Source of the DNA: Verrucomicrobiales bacterium
GTDB taxonomy: Bacteria; Verrucomicrobiota; Verrucomicrobiia; Verrucomicrobiales; DEV007
Direction of reading: 5' to 3'
Length of the DNA stretch: 64,000 nt
Assembly (NCBI GenBank): GCA_016795385.1
Contig: JAEUHI010000085.1
Coordinates: 124,001 to 188,000 of the forward strand
Shown: positions 18,145 through 27,052 of the stretch, piece by piece
Numbering within the stretch: the first letter of the stretch is position 1
How the letters are laid out: each line of letters starts with the position of its first letter
Translations under genes and position numbers: made by a program
The notes under the pieces: model-generated
Seen by the model: the letters and a program-made list of their open reading frames with translations, nothing else
What the model was told of the DNA's origin: nothing
The model's database searches: none

Positions 18145-19182
18145 ATGCCGACGATCGGAGAGAAACTCGAGGAAACCCGCCTCCGCCACGGCTACTCCGT
18201 GGAGGATGTGGCCCATCAGACGCGGATCCATCCGAACATGATCATCCGCATCGAGGAGGACGATTTTTCCCAATTCCCCAGCGTCGCGTATGCGAAGAGC
18301 TTCATCCGCAAATACAGCGAGCATCTCGGCGTGGATCTCGGCGACGCGATGGAAACCCTGAGTGGCGGCGTCATGCGCCTCGGCGAGAACGAGCTGATGG
18401 GCGAAATGAAAAAGACGATCCACAAGGATCGCCGCTTCCGCCTCGAGCGGACGCCGCGCGCGCTGCGCCGTCGGCGAAGTGACAAACCCGCGGGTGCCCC
18501 GCTCTTTTTGAACCTTGTTCTGGGCACGCTCATCGTTTCGCTCGGCCTCTTTTATTTCCTCGGATACAACGCTCCCTCCGCCCAGAAAGCGAAAGAGGAA
18601 ATCGCCCGCGGCCTCGGCATCGAGCTACCACCCGAAGCTCCCCAATCCGCAGCTCCGGCCGCCGCGAAAGGGCCGGAGGCATCGGCCGCAGCTTCCACCG
18701 CAAATGCCACGCCCCCGGGCGCCGTCGGTCAAGGCTCGCCCCGGATCGATCCGACCGTGCCGGTCGACAATCCGCTCGGCTCCCTCGCGCCGGCTCCCGC
18801 AGCCCCCGGCGCTCCGCCGGTGTATCCGCCGATCAAGCCCGCGGTCGAGGTGAATTTCGACGATACCCTCAAGCCGCGCACGGGAGCGGCCGGTCTCGCC
18901 GGATCAGCCGCGCCCGAGACATCGGCGTTGCCGCGACCAAGGGAGACGCCCCGCTTGATCATCTCTGAAAATCCCGTGACCCCACCGAATGCGGCGAACG
19001 CGAGCCCCACGGGTGTGAATCGCACGGAACCCCAGCCCGCGCACCTGCCCGAAAGCGCGGTGGTTCCCCAGCCCGCACCGGCCCCTCGGCCGGCCGCGGC
19101 CTCCCAAGGCAACCGCACGCCTGCTCCGTCCGTCGCGCCCGCGCCGACGGTTCGCGCCCAGCCGGTTCCAGCCTCGGAGTGA
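18145..19182 (+). CDS. RodZ-like helix-turn-helix membrane protein
   Basis: 345 aa. The N-terminal HTH_25 domain starts MPTIGEKLEETRLRHGYSVE and contains HQTRIHPNMIIRIEEDDF and YAKSFIRKYSEHLGVD. A basic juxtamembrane stretch (RRFRLERTPRALRRRR) precedes one transmembrane helix (LNLVLGTLIVSLGLFYFLG), then a long Pro/Ala-rich extracytoplasmic tail. This is the RodZ layout: the cytoplasmic HTH binds MreB. The frame extends upstream, but the ATG at 18145 is directly before the HTH; one at 18067 is less likely. About 107 bp after ftsK, so perhaps in the same transcription unit. Without MreB here the partner is inferred. Confidence 0.78.
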   Translation: MPTIGEKLEETRLRHGYSVEDVAHQTRIHPNMIIRIEEDDFSQFPSVAYAKSFIRKYSEHLGVDLGDAMETLSGGVMRLGENELMGEMKKTIHKDRRFRLERTPRALRRRRSDKPAGAPLFLNLVLGTLIVSLGLFYFLGYNAPSAQKAKEEIARGLGIELPPEAPQSAAPAAAKGPEASAAASTANATPPGAVGQGSPRIDPTVPVDNPLGSLAPAPAAPGAPPVYPPIKPAVEVNFDDTLKPRTGAAGLAGSAAPETSALPRPRETPRLIISENPVTPPNAANASPTGVNRTEPQPAHLPESAVVPQPAPAPRPAAASQGNRTPAPSVAPAPTVRAQPVPASE

Positions 19183-19326
19183 TCCGGGACAATTTGATCG
19201 GCGGTTTGCATAGCCGGGACAGTTCATTCGTCATCCTGCATGACGCCGCTTCCTTCGAAAGTCTCGGGGACAAAAGCGGTTCCAACCCATCCCTCGGCTC
19301 CGTCCGATCCTCCCTCGTCTCGATCC

Positions 19327-19746
19327 ATGAAACTCCAACTTCCTTCCTCCCGCCCGCTGAAGCTGCTTGTGGTGGCATCGGCCGTTTCGCTTCTGACCCT
19401 CACCGGCGCTTTCGCCAATTATGGCGCGTTCACCTATTCCACCGGTGCCGGCTCCTACGGAGCCTACGGACTCAGTTGGAACTGGCGCACCGCCAATGGA
19501 GCGATCAGTTCCTCGGTGTCCACCGCGAGCTACTACAACGGCGGCTATCTCAATGGCTACAATTACGCCTGGTGGGGCCACACCGGCTACGAGGCTGGTG
19601 CCCGCGGCTTCAACTGGGATGGCTCTTACGTGAATTTCGGCTGGGCCCGCGGCTGGCGCACCCGCAACGGCGCGTTGAATTACGCGATCGGGCGACTCGG
19701 CTACAATACTTACTCGCTCGGCTACGCGAGCGGTTACAATCGCTGA
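19327..19746 (+). CDS. Small secreted Gly/Tyr/Asn-rich protein
   Basis: A 139-aa exported protein of unknown family. The signal peptide begins MKLQLPSSRPLKLLVVASAVSLLT and ends at GAFANYG. The mature part is rich in Gly, Tyr, Asn and Trp, with loosely repeated units (SWNWRTANGAISS, RGWRTRNGALNYA; YNGGYLNGYNYAWWGH). Such composition suits a surface or matrix structural protein. The ATG at 19327 precedes the signal peptide; the frame is open 29 codons further up. Confidence 0.65.
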   Translation: MKLQLPSSRPLKLLVVASAVSLLTLTGAFANYGAFTYSTGAGSYGAYGLSWNWRTANGAISSSVSTASYYNGGYLNGYNYAWWGHTGYEAGARGFNWDGSYVNFGWARGWRTRNGALNYAIGRLGYNTYSLGYASGYNR

Positions 19747-19783
19747 CCCCGGCCACCATCCCTGTCACTCCCACCGCCCCAAC

Positions 19784-21115
19784 ATGAGCCTCCCGTCTAC
19801 CCGTTTGTTTATTCCGGTCATCGCGGGCGTCTCATTGTTCGGGCTGGGATTCTGGGCCGGGAAACGGCAAACGACCGCTCCGGATGGCGCCGCCCGCGCC
19901 ACCGGGGCGGCTGAAGCCGAAGCCACGTTCGGCGCGCGACCCGGGGCCTCCCTCAGCTCGAATCCATACCAGCACGATGAAGGCGGGGGCTCGGCCGGCG
20001 GCGCCGCTCCAGGGGCCGGTTCCTCCGAGGAATCCGCCATGGATCTCGCCCGCATCCTCGAAAACCCAGACCGTATCGGCCGCGAACAGGATCTCGAATC
20101 GCTGGGATCGCGCGATTTCGCCGGCGGCCTCGACTGGAAATCCACCGCCGCCGGCATCGGCGATCTCGTGGATCGCGGAGCCTATTTGAAAGGAGTCATC
20201 ACTGCCTGGGCGGGTGAGAACCCACGCGCCGCCGTGGAGTATCTCGGGACGCTCGGGCTTTCCCCCCGTGCCGCACTCGTACCCCACGCCGTCTCGATCT
20301 GGGCGAACCAGGATCCTGAAAGCGCGGAAGCCTGGGTGATCGCTCTCGCGAACGGGGAAGTGAAGGATCAGGCCGTGGAGAGTCTTTATCGCTCGTGGGC
20401 GGTGCGCGATCCGGAAACCGCAGCGGCACGCGGTCTGGCCCTCGGTGACGAATCCGCCCGCTTCCGCGCCCTCGCCGCCGTCGTGAAGGAATGGAGCGCG
20501 AACGATCTCGCCTCGGTGGGGCGCTGGGCTTCGAGCCTCGAAGACCCGAATCTGAAGGATTTCGCGACGATGGCGGTGGCGGATGAAATGTCCTCCCGCG
20601 CTCCCCGCGAGGCGATGCGCTGGGCCTCCGAGCACCTTGCCAAGGACGCAAAGGCCAACCCGGCGATCATTTCCCTCGTGGCTTCGAAGGCGGGCTTCGA
20701 ATCACCTCGCGAAACCTTCGACTGGCTGAAATCCGTGCGGCCTTCACCCGAGGCCGCCTCTTCCCTCGCCGGCGTGGCCGCCTACCTCACGGAGGAAGAT
20801 CCCGAGTTTGCCTGGAAGGATTTTGCCGCCTTGCCCCCGCAGATCCGCGACCTTGCCGCCGCACCCGTCGCCACCACCCTCGGATCGCAGGACCCGGAGT
20901 CCGGAAAACGGTGGCTCGAACAGTTGCCGGAGGGCCCTTCCAAGGATTGGGCCACCTCCGCCTTCACGGCAGGCTGGGCCACCCGCAACCCGGCAGCCGC
21001 CGAGACTTGGGCGAAGAGCCTTCCCGAAGGTTCCCGCAAAAACGCCGCCCTTCAGGGTCTCAATCAATCCAACGGCGAATCGGGAGCCGGAGGTCGCGCC
21101 CCCGGCACCCTCTGA
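19784..21115 (+). CDS. Membrane-anchored alpha-solenoid repeat protein
   Basis: 443 aa with an N-terminal anchor (FIPVIAGVSLFGLGFWAGKR) and a low-complexity linker to about residue 75. Beyond that lie some ten helical repeats of about 30 residues sharing a W-A-x-x-[DN]-P-x-x-A core, for example WANQDPESAEAWV, WAVRDPETAAARG, LGSQDPESGKRWL and WATRNPAAAETWA. Verrucomicrobial genomes often carry families of such proteins, with no assigned role. It lies 37 bp after the preceding secreted protein. Confidence 0.7.
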   Translation: MSLPSTRLFIPVIAGVSLFGLGFWAGKRQTTAPDGAARATGAAEAEATFGARPGASLSSNPYQHDEGGGSAGGAAPGAGSSEESAMDLARILENPDRIGREQDLESLGSRDFAGGLDWKSTAAGIGDLVDRGAYLKGVITAWAGENPRAAVEYLGTLGLSPRAALVPHAVSIWANQDPESAEAWVIALANGEVKDQAVESLYRSWAVRDPETAAARGLALGDESARFRALAAVVKEWSANDLASVGRWASSLEDPNLKDFATMAVADEMSSRAPREAMRWASEHLAKDAKANPAIISLVASKAGFESPRETFDWLKSVRPSPEAASSLAGVAAYLTEEDPEFAWKDFAALPPQIRDLAAAPVATTLGSQDPESGKRWLEQLPEGPSKDWATSAFTAGWATRNPAAAETWAKSLPEGSRKNAALQGLNQSNGESGAGGRAPGTL

Positions 21116-21120
21116 GCCCG

Positions 21121-22305
21121 TCAACCGCGCAGCGCGCGAAGGATGTACTCGCTGGGACGGAAGTTCTCGATGATGACTTCCTCCTGCGTCCCACGCTTCA
21201 TCCGCACCTGACGGATGTTGAAATTGGGGGTTTTGTGAGGAGCGAAAAGAATGTCGTCGTGGGTCGAATTCTCGTGTTTTTTGAACATGTCAGGAACGAT
21301 GTCGCCTCCGAGATGGTCGTCGCGCCCGGTGGCGAGGTGGCAGGTGCCAAGCACCTTTTCATCCTGGATGTCAGCCCCTGAGACGGGCAAGACCTGGGTG
21401 CCGAATCCCAATTCTCCGAGCGTACCCGTCATCGGATCGTCCGCGAGCCGCGCGTTGTGGGCGTCGATTGTCGCCTGATCGCCCTCGATCAAGGTCGATC
21501 GCACGATGCAGCGATCCCGGACGTCGAGCACTCCGAGCGTGCCGTCCGCATACTTCATCGGGAATTGGCCGTTGGCGTCGACGGGCACGAAGTAGACTTC
21601 CCCGGCCGGCAGGTTGGCCACGTCAGGAGTGCGCCCGAGGCAGAGCCCGTGCGACTTCTGGGCTTCCTGGCCGGCGAGATCGAGCGAAGCGGTGAGGACA
21701 CGCCCATCCTCGAGTGCGAAATCAATCTCGATCGTGTCGGCGCCGGTCATCGCGAGCCGCATCCGCTCGGCGTCGGCGCTCACCTCGTGGTAGTTCACGG
21801 CGAGCCCCGACTTCAGGATGATGTCGTTCACCCCGTGGAGGGTTGCCCCCCGGAATCCGAATTGCTTGCACTTGGCCGTGAGCGGAGCGGTCGCCGAGAA
21901 GGTCGAGAGGCAAAGAATGATGTCGTAGTTCGGATAGACATCGCGGTCGAGACTGAGCTCGCGGCCTTCCGCATCGATGCACGCATCGCTCAGGTCGAGA
22001 TTCGAGCCTCCCGTCATCGGATAGGCATACATTTCTCCGCCCGACATGCCGAGCGCTTCAAGCCCACCGTCCTTGAGACCGAGGAAGAATTCCTCATAGG
22101 CCTTTTTCTGGATTTCGTGGCCCTCCGCGTTGAGGAAGGCATAGCCTTTCATCAACGAGAGATCTTCCAAATCGATGAGCAGGCAAACCCGGCAACCCTC
22201 CGTCGGGGCAAAGACCGTCCCCAGGAGACGTTCCAGGCTGAACTCGGGAAAAACGCGTTTTTCAGGATGAAGGATGATTTCGGGCTCGAGAGTGGAGACA
22301 GACAT
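21121..22305 (-). CDS. Aminopeptidase T-like (M29 family-like) protein
   Basis: A 394-aa cytosolic protein. The C-terminal third resembles M29 metallo-aminopeptidases: a GELGFGTQVLPVSGADIQDEKVLGT block, then CHLATGRDDHLGG and HENSTHDDILF, which provide a Glu/His/Asp set of metal ligands. The N-terminal half diverges from the typical family (KGYAFLNAEGHEIQKKAYEEF; GEMYAYPMTGGSNLDL), so the match is partial. The ATG at 22305 is preferred over a TTG three codons upstream. Convergent with the solenoid gene, 5 bp apart. Confidence 0.6.
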   Translation of the reverse strand: MSVSTLEPEIILHPEKRVFPEFSLERLLGTVFAPTEGCRVCLLIDLEDLSLMKGYAFLNAEGHEIQKKAYEEFFLGLKDGGLEALGMSGGEMYAYPMTGGSNLDLSDACIDAEGRELSLDRDVYPNYDIILCLSTFSATAPLTAKCKQFGFRGATLHGVNDIILKSGLAVNYHEVSADAERMRLAMTGADTIEIDFALEDGRVLTASLDLAGQEAQKSHGLCLGRTPDVANLPAGEVYFVPVDANGQFPMKYADGTLGVLDVRDRCIVRSTLIEGDQATIDAHNARLADDPMTGTLGELGFGTQVLPVSGADIQDEKVLGTCHLATGRDDHLGGDIVPDMFKKHENSTHDDILFAPHKTPNFNIRQVRMKRGTQEEVIIENFRPSEYILRALRG

Positions 22306-22424
22306 GGCCGGCAAGGGTTCGGGTTCGGTTCAGGTTCGGAGGTAGGACGCCCGTTCGCGCCCCGACTTACAAAAACAATCGCTTCGAGATTACGACGATG
22401 AACTCGATTGAGGCTAAACAAAAA

Positions 22425-23897
22425 TTAGACAATTCCACCCGTCGCTTGGATCGGGTCGACGCGGACGCCCGCGCGGTCCGCCGTCCGCCATTGCAGGAGC
22501 TGTTCCGGGAACGGGCAATGCCGGCAATCGGAGGCATCTTCGAGGCAGAAATCCTCATAGATTTGAAGGAGGCCCTGCTGCTGGTGGTAATAACGTGTGA
22601 ATAACTTCTGCCGCTCGCGGTCGGTGCCGAAAAGACGCAACACCGCTCGCCGGAGTTTCTGGTTCGTATCGACACCACCGAGTCGCTCATACTCTTGCCA
22701 TCGATCCGGCGAAACCCTGATGGCACCGGGGAAAACCACGTTTCCAAGCAGATCCCGAAGCCGATCTTTCCCCAGGAGCCGGACGGGCTTGGGAATCGCT
22801 TCCGAGGCGAGGGAATAATGCCGGCTCCAGTAGGGATGGGTGAGGGCTTTCGACCAGTTATTCACCACTTTTTGAAAGTTATTCACAGGCTTTTCCCAAA
22901 GCTCCCACAGACGTTCCCAATGTTCGAGCACCACCGCGAGGGCACCGAGGCGGCGTTGCGGGTGATTGAGCGGACGGGTCCCGTCATTCCTCCAACGGAT
23001 CGCCCGATGCGGAGCGGGTTCGACCTCCGGACGGACGCGCCACCAGTGGTCCCAGAGGGTGCGCCGGTATTGCCTCGCCTCAGTCGTCCGGGCCGCCTCC
23101 GCGAGATCCATCTCCAGAAATCCGGCGGCCCCGAAGAGCCGTGCTTCGCGTTCACCAGGGTCCATCGCAAGCAATTCCGCCACCGGACATCTCTGGGCGA
23201 GGACGGCCATGGCGGTCTTGTTATGGCGGAACCCCAGCGCCTCGGCGACCGCTTGAAAGAGAGCCTGCTCGCCGCTCGTCGACTCCGCCATCACGTGGAG
23301 CCGCTCGCTTTTCCGCCGCAGACGATATTGCGCCGCCGCGAGGAGGAGGGATTCCACTTCGGGCACCGCCATCTTCGCCAAGGGGGCGAGGCAACGGCCG
23401 GGAAAGGCCTCGGGTAGGAAATCCGGAGGTCCCTGCAAGCCACTGTATTGCGGCAGCAGGAGTTGCACGACGTTCGCATTCGCCTCGGTCCGGGTGAACA
23501 CCCGGTTCATCGCCGGCTGATCCGTGAAGACGTGCAGCACGGTGCCGTTGAAGGCCACATTCCCGGCGTGTCCGTGCTTCATCCAGTTCCTCACATCAAG
23601 ATCCACTTCCACCGCCCCACGGCACAGTTTGCCATCCACCCGCACCGCCGCCTCGGTAAAATCGGGCCCTGCGCCACGATTCCAATGGCCGAATTGCACC
23701 ACTTCGATCCGTTCGCCCTCCGTGCCGGTGAAAATCCGTCCGTATTCCCCCCCGAACCACCGCGTTTGCACCTCGATCTCGTCGTGCAGGAAATCCGGGC
23801 GCCCCCCACTCGCGACCGGGGTCGCCTGCGACCAGATCATCTGGCGGAACACTTCATATCGCCGCGCCGCCCTCGGATAGGGAAGAGAGAAAGCCAT
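22425..23897 (-). CDS. DUF2851 family protein
   Basis: 490 aa, full family length. The N-terminus has the DUF2851 hallmarks FRQMIWSQ, VVQFGHWNRGAGPDFTEAAVRVDG and GAVEVDLDVRNWMKHGH, followed by VLHVF. The C-terminus has YYHQQQGLLQIYEDFC and a Cys pair in DCRHCPFPEQL that may bind metal. The acidic residues of the N-terminal block suggest a nuclease-like core, but no activity is established for the family. It diverges from the arsR-type gene across 130 bp. Confidence 0.85.
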   Translation of the reverse strand: MAFSLPYPRAARRYEVFRQMIWSQATPVASGGRPDFLHDEIEVQTRWFGGEYGRIFTGTEGERIEVVQFGHWNRGAGPDFTEAAVRVDGKLCRGAVEVDLDVRNWMKHGHAGNVAFNGTVLHVFTDQPAMNRVFTRTEANANVVQLLLPQYSGLQGPPDFLPEAFPGRCLAPLAKMAVPEVESLLLAAAQYRLRRKSERLHVMAESTSGEQALFQAVAEALGFRHNKTAMAVLAQRCPVAELLAMDPGEREARLFGAAGFLEMDLAEAARTTEARQYRRTLWDHWWRVRPEVEPAPHRAIRWRNDGTRPLNHPQRRLGALAVVLEHWERLWELWEKPVNNFQKVVNNWSKALTHPYWSRHYSLASEAIPKPVRLLGKDRLRDLLGNVVFPGAIRVSPDRWQEYERLGGVDTNQKLRRAVLRLFGTDRERQKLFTRYYHQQQGLLQIYEDFCLEDASDCRHCPFPEQLLQWRTADRAGVRVDPIQATGGIV

Positions 23898-24000
23898 GAA
23901 ACGGATCCTAACAAGGACTGTTCAAAAGTCCAATTTATTTTCACCGCATTCCTCTATCGACATACAGAGAATTCCTTTGGGGAAATTTCCGCAGTGTTTT

Positions 24001-24015
24001 AAGTTAACCCAACTT
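24001..24015. promoter_or_regulatory. Candidate operator upstream of arsR-type gene
   Basis: AAGTTAACCCAACTT is a perfect 5-5-5 inverted repeat ending 12 bp before the regulator's ATG. The position suits autoregulation by the ArsR dimer. It differs from the TTGCA-type palindrome at 25764. Confidence 0.4.
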
Positions 24016-24027
24016 CCCTGCCACGTC

Positions 24028-24363
24028 ATGCCTACCGATACGGAACTCGACCGACAAGCCCTCGATCGCATCGCTTCGTTTTTCAAAGTCTTCGCGGAGC
24101 CCACCCGTCTCGCGATCCTCCAGTTGTTGAGACGCGGACCGGCTTCGGTCAACGATATCGTCGCCTCCCTCTCCACCTCGCAGGCCAACATCTCGAAGCA
24201 GCTCAAGACGCTGCACGCGGCCGATCTCTTGAAACGCGAGCCACGCGGCACCCAGGTGATCTATTCCATCAGCGAGCCGCTTGTCTTCGACCTGTGCGAT
24301 CTCGTGTGTTCGAAGCTGAACCGCCGTGCCCGCGCCGAGGCCTCCGTGGTCTACGAGATCTGA
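24028..24363 (+). CDS. ArsR/SmtB-family repressor, probable zinc sensor
   Basis: A 111-aa winged-helix metalloregulator: FFKVFAEPTRLAILQLL, then recognition helix VNDIVASLSTSQANISKQLKTLHAADLL and wing GTQVIYSI. The usual alpha-3 metal motif ELCVCDL is absent (SVNDIV instead); candidate ligands are Cys in LCDLVCSKL and C-terminal acidic/His sites. The zinc genes next to it suggest a Zn-responsive repressor. The ATG at 24028 precedes the domain. The frame extends upstream into intergenic sequence. Convergent with the His-rich outer-membrane gene. Confidence 0.88.
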   Translation: MPTDTELDRQALDRIASFFKVFAEPTRLAILQLLRRGPASVNDIVASLSTSQANISKQLKTLHAADLLKREPRGTQVIYSISEPLVFDLCDLVCSKLNRRARAEASVVYEI

Positions 24364-24375
24364 TCACACGTCGGA

Positions 24376-25692
24376 TCAATGTCCGTGACCGGCGTGGGAA
24401 CCACCGATGCCGCCCCATTGCAGCTGGATCTGGAACCAGGCAACGTGCTCGCTGCCAATGGTGTCATCGATCGTGTAGTCGTACTGGATCCGGGCGCGCA
24501 CGCGCTGCTCGGGATCGACGAAGGCGGTGAATGCCGCGGAGAGGCGGTGCCGGTCGTTCAATTCCGCAAGTTCCACCGCCGAGACCCAGTCGTGCCGGAG
24601 CGAGACCGTCGTACGATCGCTGATCCCATAGTGGAGCGAATTGGAGAACCCGTAGTCATCGAAAGTGACTTCATCACCGTCCTCCAGCCTGGCATCGACC
24701 TTGCGCCCAATCACCTCGCTTTGCAGCATCACCGCGCCCGTGCAGAAATCCGGCCCCCCATGCCCATGGTCGTGGCCGTTCCAGACCTTGCGGAAACCGA
24801 AACCGTAGATGGTGGAATTGCGGCCGAATCCATTTTCACCGACACCGAGCGAGGCACTGCCGACGAGGCTGTCGTCAAAGGGAAAGCGGAAACGGTAATC
24901 ACTCGTGAAAGCCCAACTCTGGAAAGCAGCGTCGTCGATCTCGAAATGTTCGTGCCCGTGCTCGTCATGATGTTCCTCCTCCTCGTGATCGTGCTCCCCT
25001 TCCTCCTCGTGCTCTTCCTCCTCGTGGTCGTGCCCTTCCTCTTCGTGCTCCTCGTCGCCATGGGCATGATCGTGGGCATGCGAGCGGATCCCGCCCATGC
25101 CGAAGGTGATCAATCCCTTCCCGGGAGTGCGCACGAGGATCTCGCCCCCCTGCGTGATCAATTCCCCTTCATTGACCAAGCGACCGTTGATGAGATTCTG
25201 GTTCACGAAGGCCCACGCGTGGGTATGCAGATCGGACTGGAATCCGAAGGCATTCTGGAACTGACCACCCCCAATGGAGAAGGTGTCATTGAGATGCCAG
25301 TGGAGATAGGCCTCCTCCAACTCCGCCTCCCACACATGGTCCTCGGCCTGGGCACCAAACCCCGTCACGGAACCTGTCACGACGCCGTTGAAGTCCAGAT
25401 CGAGGTGGAGGTGAATGTCGCTGATACCCCATTCATTCTGGGGATCGTGGTGGCCGGTGGAGAAATCCTCCGCGCTCGCTCCGGGCTCGAAAACGCCGCC
25501 GGCGCCTTGGACATAAAGGCTGGGGAACAGGAAACCACCGGGATTGACGCCGTCGCCGGTGAGCCAGTTCACCTCGCCGACGTGGTATTCGAAAACCTCC
25601 TCGTTGGTCTCTTGCGCCGTCACGGTGAAAAATGCAGCAGCGACGGGAAGGATCGTCAGAAAAAAGGAACGGAGGCGTGGAGACGTGATCAT
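24376..25692 (-). CDS. His/Glu-rich outer-membrane protein of the zinc locus
   Basis: 438 aa. The signal peptide (FFLTILPVAAAFFTVTAQ) precedes a beta-rich, aromatic-terminated chain typical of a porin-like barrel (SGDIHLHLDLDF-like strands; the C-terminus has FQIQLQWGG). A surface-loop-like stretch around residues 215-265 has about 20 His among many Glu and Asp (for example HDHEEEEHEEEGEHDHEEEE), and the C-terminus ends HAGHGH. It is probably an outer-membrane zinc acquisition protein. The ATG at 25692 precedes the signal peptide. It diverges from the HMA-znu genes over a 100-bp gap with TTGCA palindromes. Confidence 0.75.
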   Translation of the reverse strand: MITSPRLRSFFLTILPVAAAFFTVTAQETNEEVFEYHVGEVNWLTGDGVNPGGFLFPSLYVQGAGGVFEPGASAEDFSTGHHDPQNEWGISDIHLHLDLDFNGVVTGSVTGFGAQAEDHVWEAELEEAYLHWHLNDTFSIGGGQFQNAFGFQSDLHTHAWAFVNQNLINGRLVNEGELITQGGEILVRTPGKGLITFGMGGIRSHAHDHAHGDEEHEEEGHDHEEEEHEEEGEHDHEEEEHHDEHGHEHFEIDDAAFQSWAFTSDYRFRFPFDDSLVGSASLGVGENGFGRNSTIYGFGFRKVWNGHDHGHGGPDFCTGAVMLQSEVIGRKVDARLEDGDEVTFDDYGFSNSLHYGISDRTTVSLRHDWVSAVELAELNDRHRLSAAFTAFVDPEQRVRARIQYDYTIDDTIGSEHVAWFQIQLQWGGIGGSHAGHGH

Positions 25693-25763
25693 GACGGTGA
25701 GGCGCAAATTCCTTGCATTTGTCCATCGAACCCGCGATAATGCAAGCGAATTGCGATCAATCT

Positions 25764-25778
25764 TGCAAACAATTTGCA
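25764..25778. promoter_or_regulatory. Candidate zinc operator, TGCAAA-N3-TTTGCA
   Basis: A perfect inverted repeat TGCAAA/TTTGCA with 3-bp spacer in the divergent gap between the outer-membrane gene and the HMA-znuA operon. Further TTGCA or GCAA half-sites lie at about 25704, 25713, 25739 and 25751. The arrangement suits a repressor controlling both directions, either the neighbouring ArsR protein or a Zur elsewhere. Confidence 0.5.
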
Positions 25779-25793
25779 TCATCCCTTGGAATC

Positions 25794-26102
25794 ATGAAAA
25801 CCCTCCTCACTTGCCTCATTCTCCTCGCCTGTTTTCTGAGTCCCGTGGTGTCACAAGCCGCCGAAGTCACCTACACGGCCGGGATGAAGGGCATTGATTG
25901 TGCGGATTGCAAGAAGACCATCTCCCGGGCCATCGGCAAAATCAAAGGGGTGAAGACCATCCGCATCGTCAAGGAGAGCGATGACCAGCACCGGCTCACC
26001 ATCGTCACCGACGGCACCAAGCCCATCGCCAAATCCGACGCCGTCGCCGCGCTGGGCAAGGATTCGCACTACACCATCACCAGTTGGAGCCAAGGCAACT
26101 GA
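25794..26102 (+). CDS. Periplasmic heavy-metal-associated (HMA) domain protein
   Basis: 102 aa, signal peptide MKTLLTCLILLACFLSPVVSQA. The mature part is one HMA domain with the metal-binding motif GIDCADCKKTI, then GVKTIRIV. C-x-x-C sites bind Cu(I) or Zn(II); the placement just upstream of znuA suggests periplasmic zinc handling for the ABC importer. The ATG at 25794 is 16 bp after the candidate operator. It ends 17 bp before znuA. Confidence 0.85.
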   Translation: MKTLLTCLILLACFLSPVVSQAAEVTYTAGMKGIDCADCKKTISRAIGKIKGVKTIRIVKESDDQHRLTIVTDGTKPIAKSDAVAALGKDSHYTITSWSQGN

Positions 26103-26119
26103 ATCCGCCATCCGGCCCG

Positions 26120-27031
26120 ATGAATACCTCCCGCCCCCTCCTCGCCGCGCTGGCCATTCTTCTTTCCGGCGGACTCTCCCACGCCGGGGAAGCGGAAAAA
26201 GCGGAGAAGCTCCGCGTCTTCGTACCCGTCCTTCCCTACGAGTACTTGCTCCAACGGATCGGGGGAGATTGGATCGAGGCCAAGGCCATTGTCGGTGAAG
26301 GGGGTGACTGCCACAACTACTCGCCTTCACCGCGCCAGGTCGCCGACATCGCCCGGTCGAACCTCCTCTTCGCCGGCGGGCTCTCCTTTGAGGCCAACTT
26401 CTATGTCGCCGTCGGTGACGGGGAAAACGGACCCAAGGAAGTCGATCTCCTCGAAGGGCTCGAGTTGCTCGAGGGCACCTGCTCCGAATGTGCTTCCGCC
26501 GCCGCGGAGGGCAAGGAAGCTCACGCCCATGAGCACGAGCATGAAGAGAAAGACGCCCATGTCTGGCTTTCCCCGAAGGTGCTGAGCCATCAGGCGACCC
26601 ATGCCGCCGCCGTCCTCAAGGAAAACCTACCGGCCGCCGCCGCCCCGGACATCGATGCCAATCTCGCGAAACTGAAAAGCGATCTCGCAGCTGTCGATGC
26701 CGAGTTGAAGAGCCTGCTCGCACCGAAAAAAGGCCGCGCCTTCTACGTCTACCACGGGGCCTTCGCCTACTTCGCCCAGGACTACGGTCTCGTCCAGAAA
26801 GCCATCGAAATCGGCAACCGCAAACCCACTCCCAAACAGGTCGCCGAAATCGCCAAACAAGCCAAGGAAGAGCAGGTGACCACCATCTTCGTGCAGCCGC
26901 AGTTCGACCAGTCCAGCGGCAAGGCTCTCGCCGAATCCATCGGCGGACAGGTCGAGGCCCTCGATCCCCTCGAGAAAGACGTGATCGCCAACCTCCGCTC
27001 GATCGGCAAGGCCATCAGCGCCGCACCCTGA
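26120..27031 (+). CDS. znuA: Zinc ABC transporter, periplasmic binding protein
   Basis: A cluster A-I metal-binding protein, 303 aa, exported (MNTSRPLLAALAILLSGGLSHA). Ligand regions are GDCHNYSPSPRQ (first His; the usual DPHxxEP reads DCHNYSP), the His-rich loop HAHEHEHEEKDAHVWLS (second His in the final DAHVW), VYHGAFAYFAQDY (third His) and a distal acidic site. A charged loop of this type is characteristic of zinc rather than manganese binders. The ATG at 26120 starts the signal peptide. Operon with the HMA gene and the transporter genes downstream. Confidence 0.92.
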   Translation: MNTSRPLLAALAILLSGGLSHAGEAEKAEKLRVFVPVLPYEYLLQRIGGDWIEAKAIVGEGGDCHNYSPSPRQVADIARSNLLFAGGLSFEANFYVAVGDGENGPKEVDLLEGLELLEGTCSECASAAAEGKEAHAHEHEHEEKDAHVWLSPKVLSHQATHAAAVLKENLPAAAAPDIDANLAKLKSDLAAVDAELKSLLAPKKGRAFYVYHGAFAYFAQDYGLVQKAIEIGNRKPTPKQVAEIAKQAKEEQVTTIFVQPQFDQSSGKALAESIGGQVEALDPLEKDVIANLRSIGKAISAAP

Positions 27032-27052
27032 CCAAACACCCCTCCGACCCTG

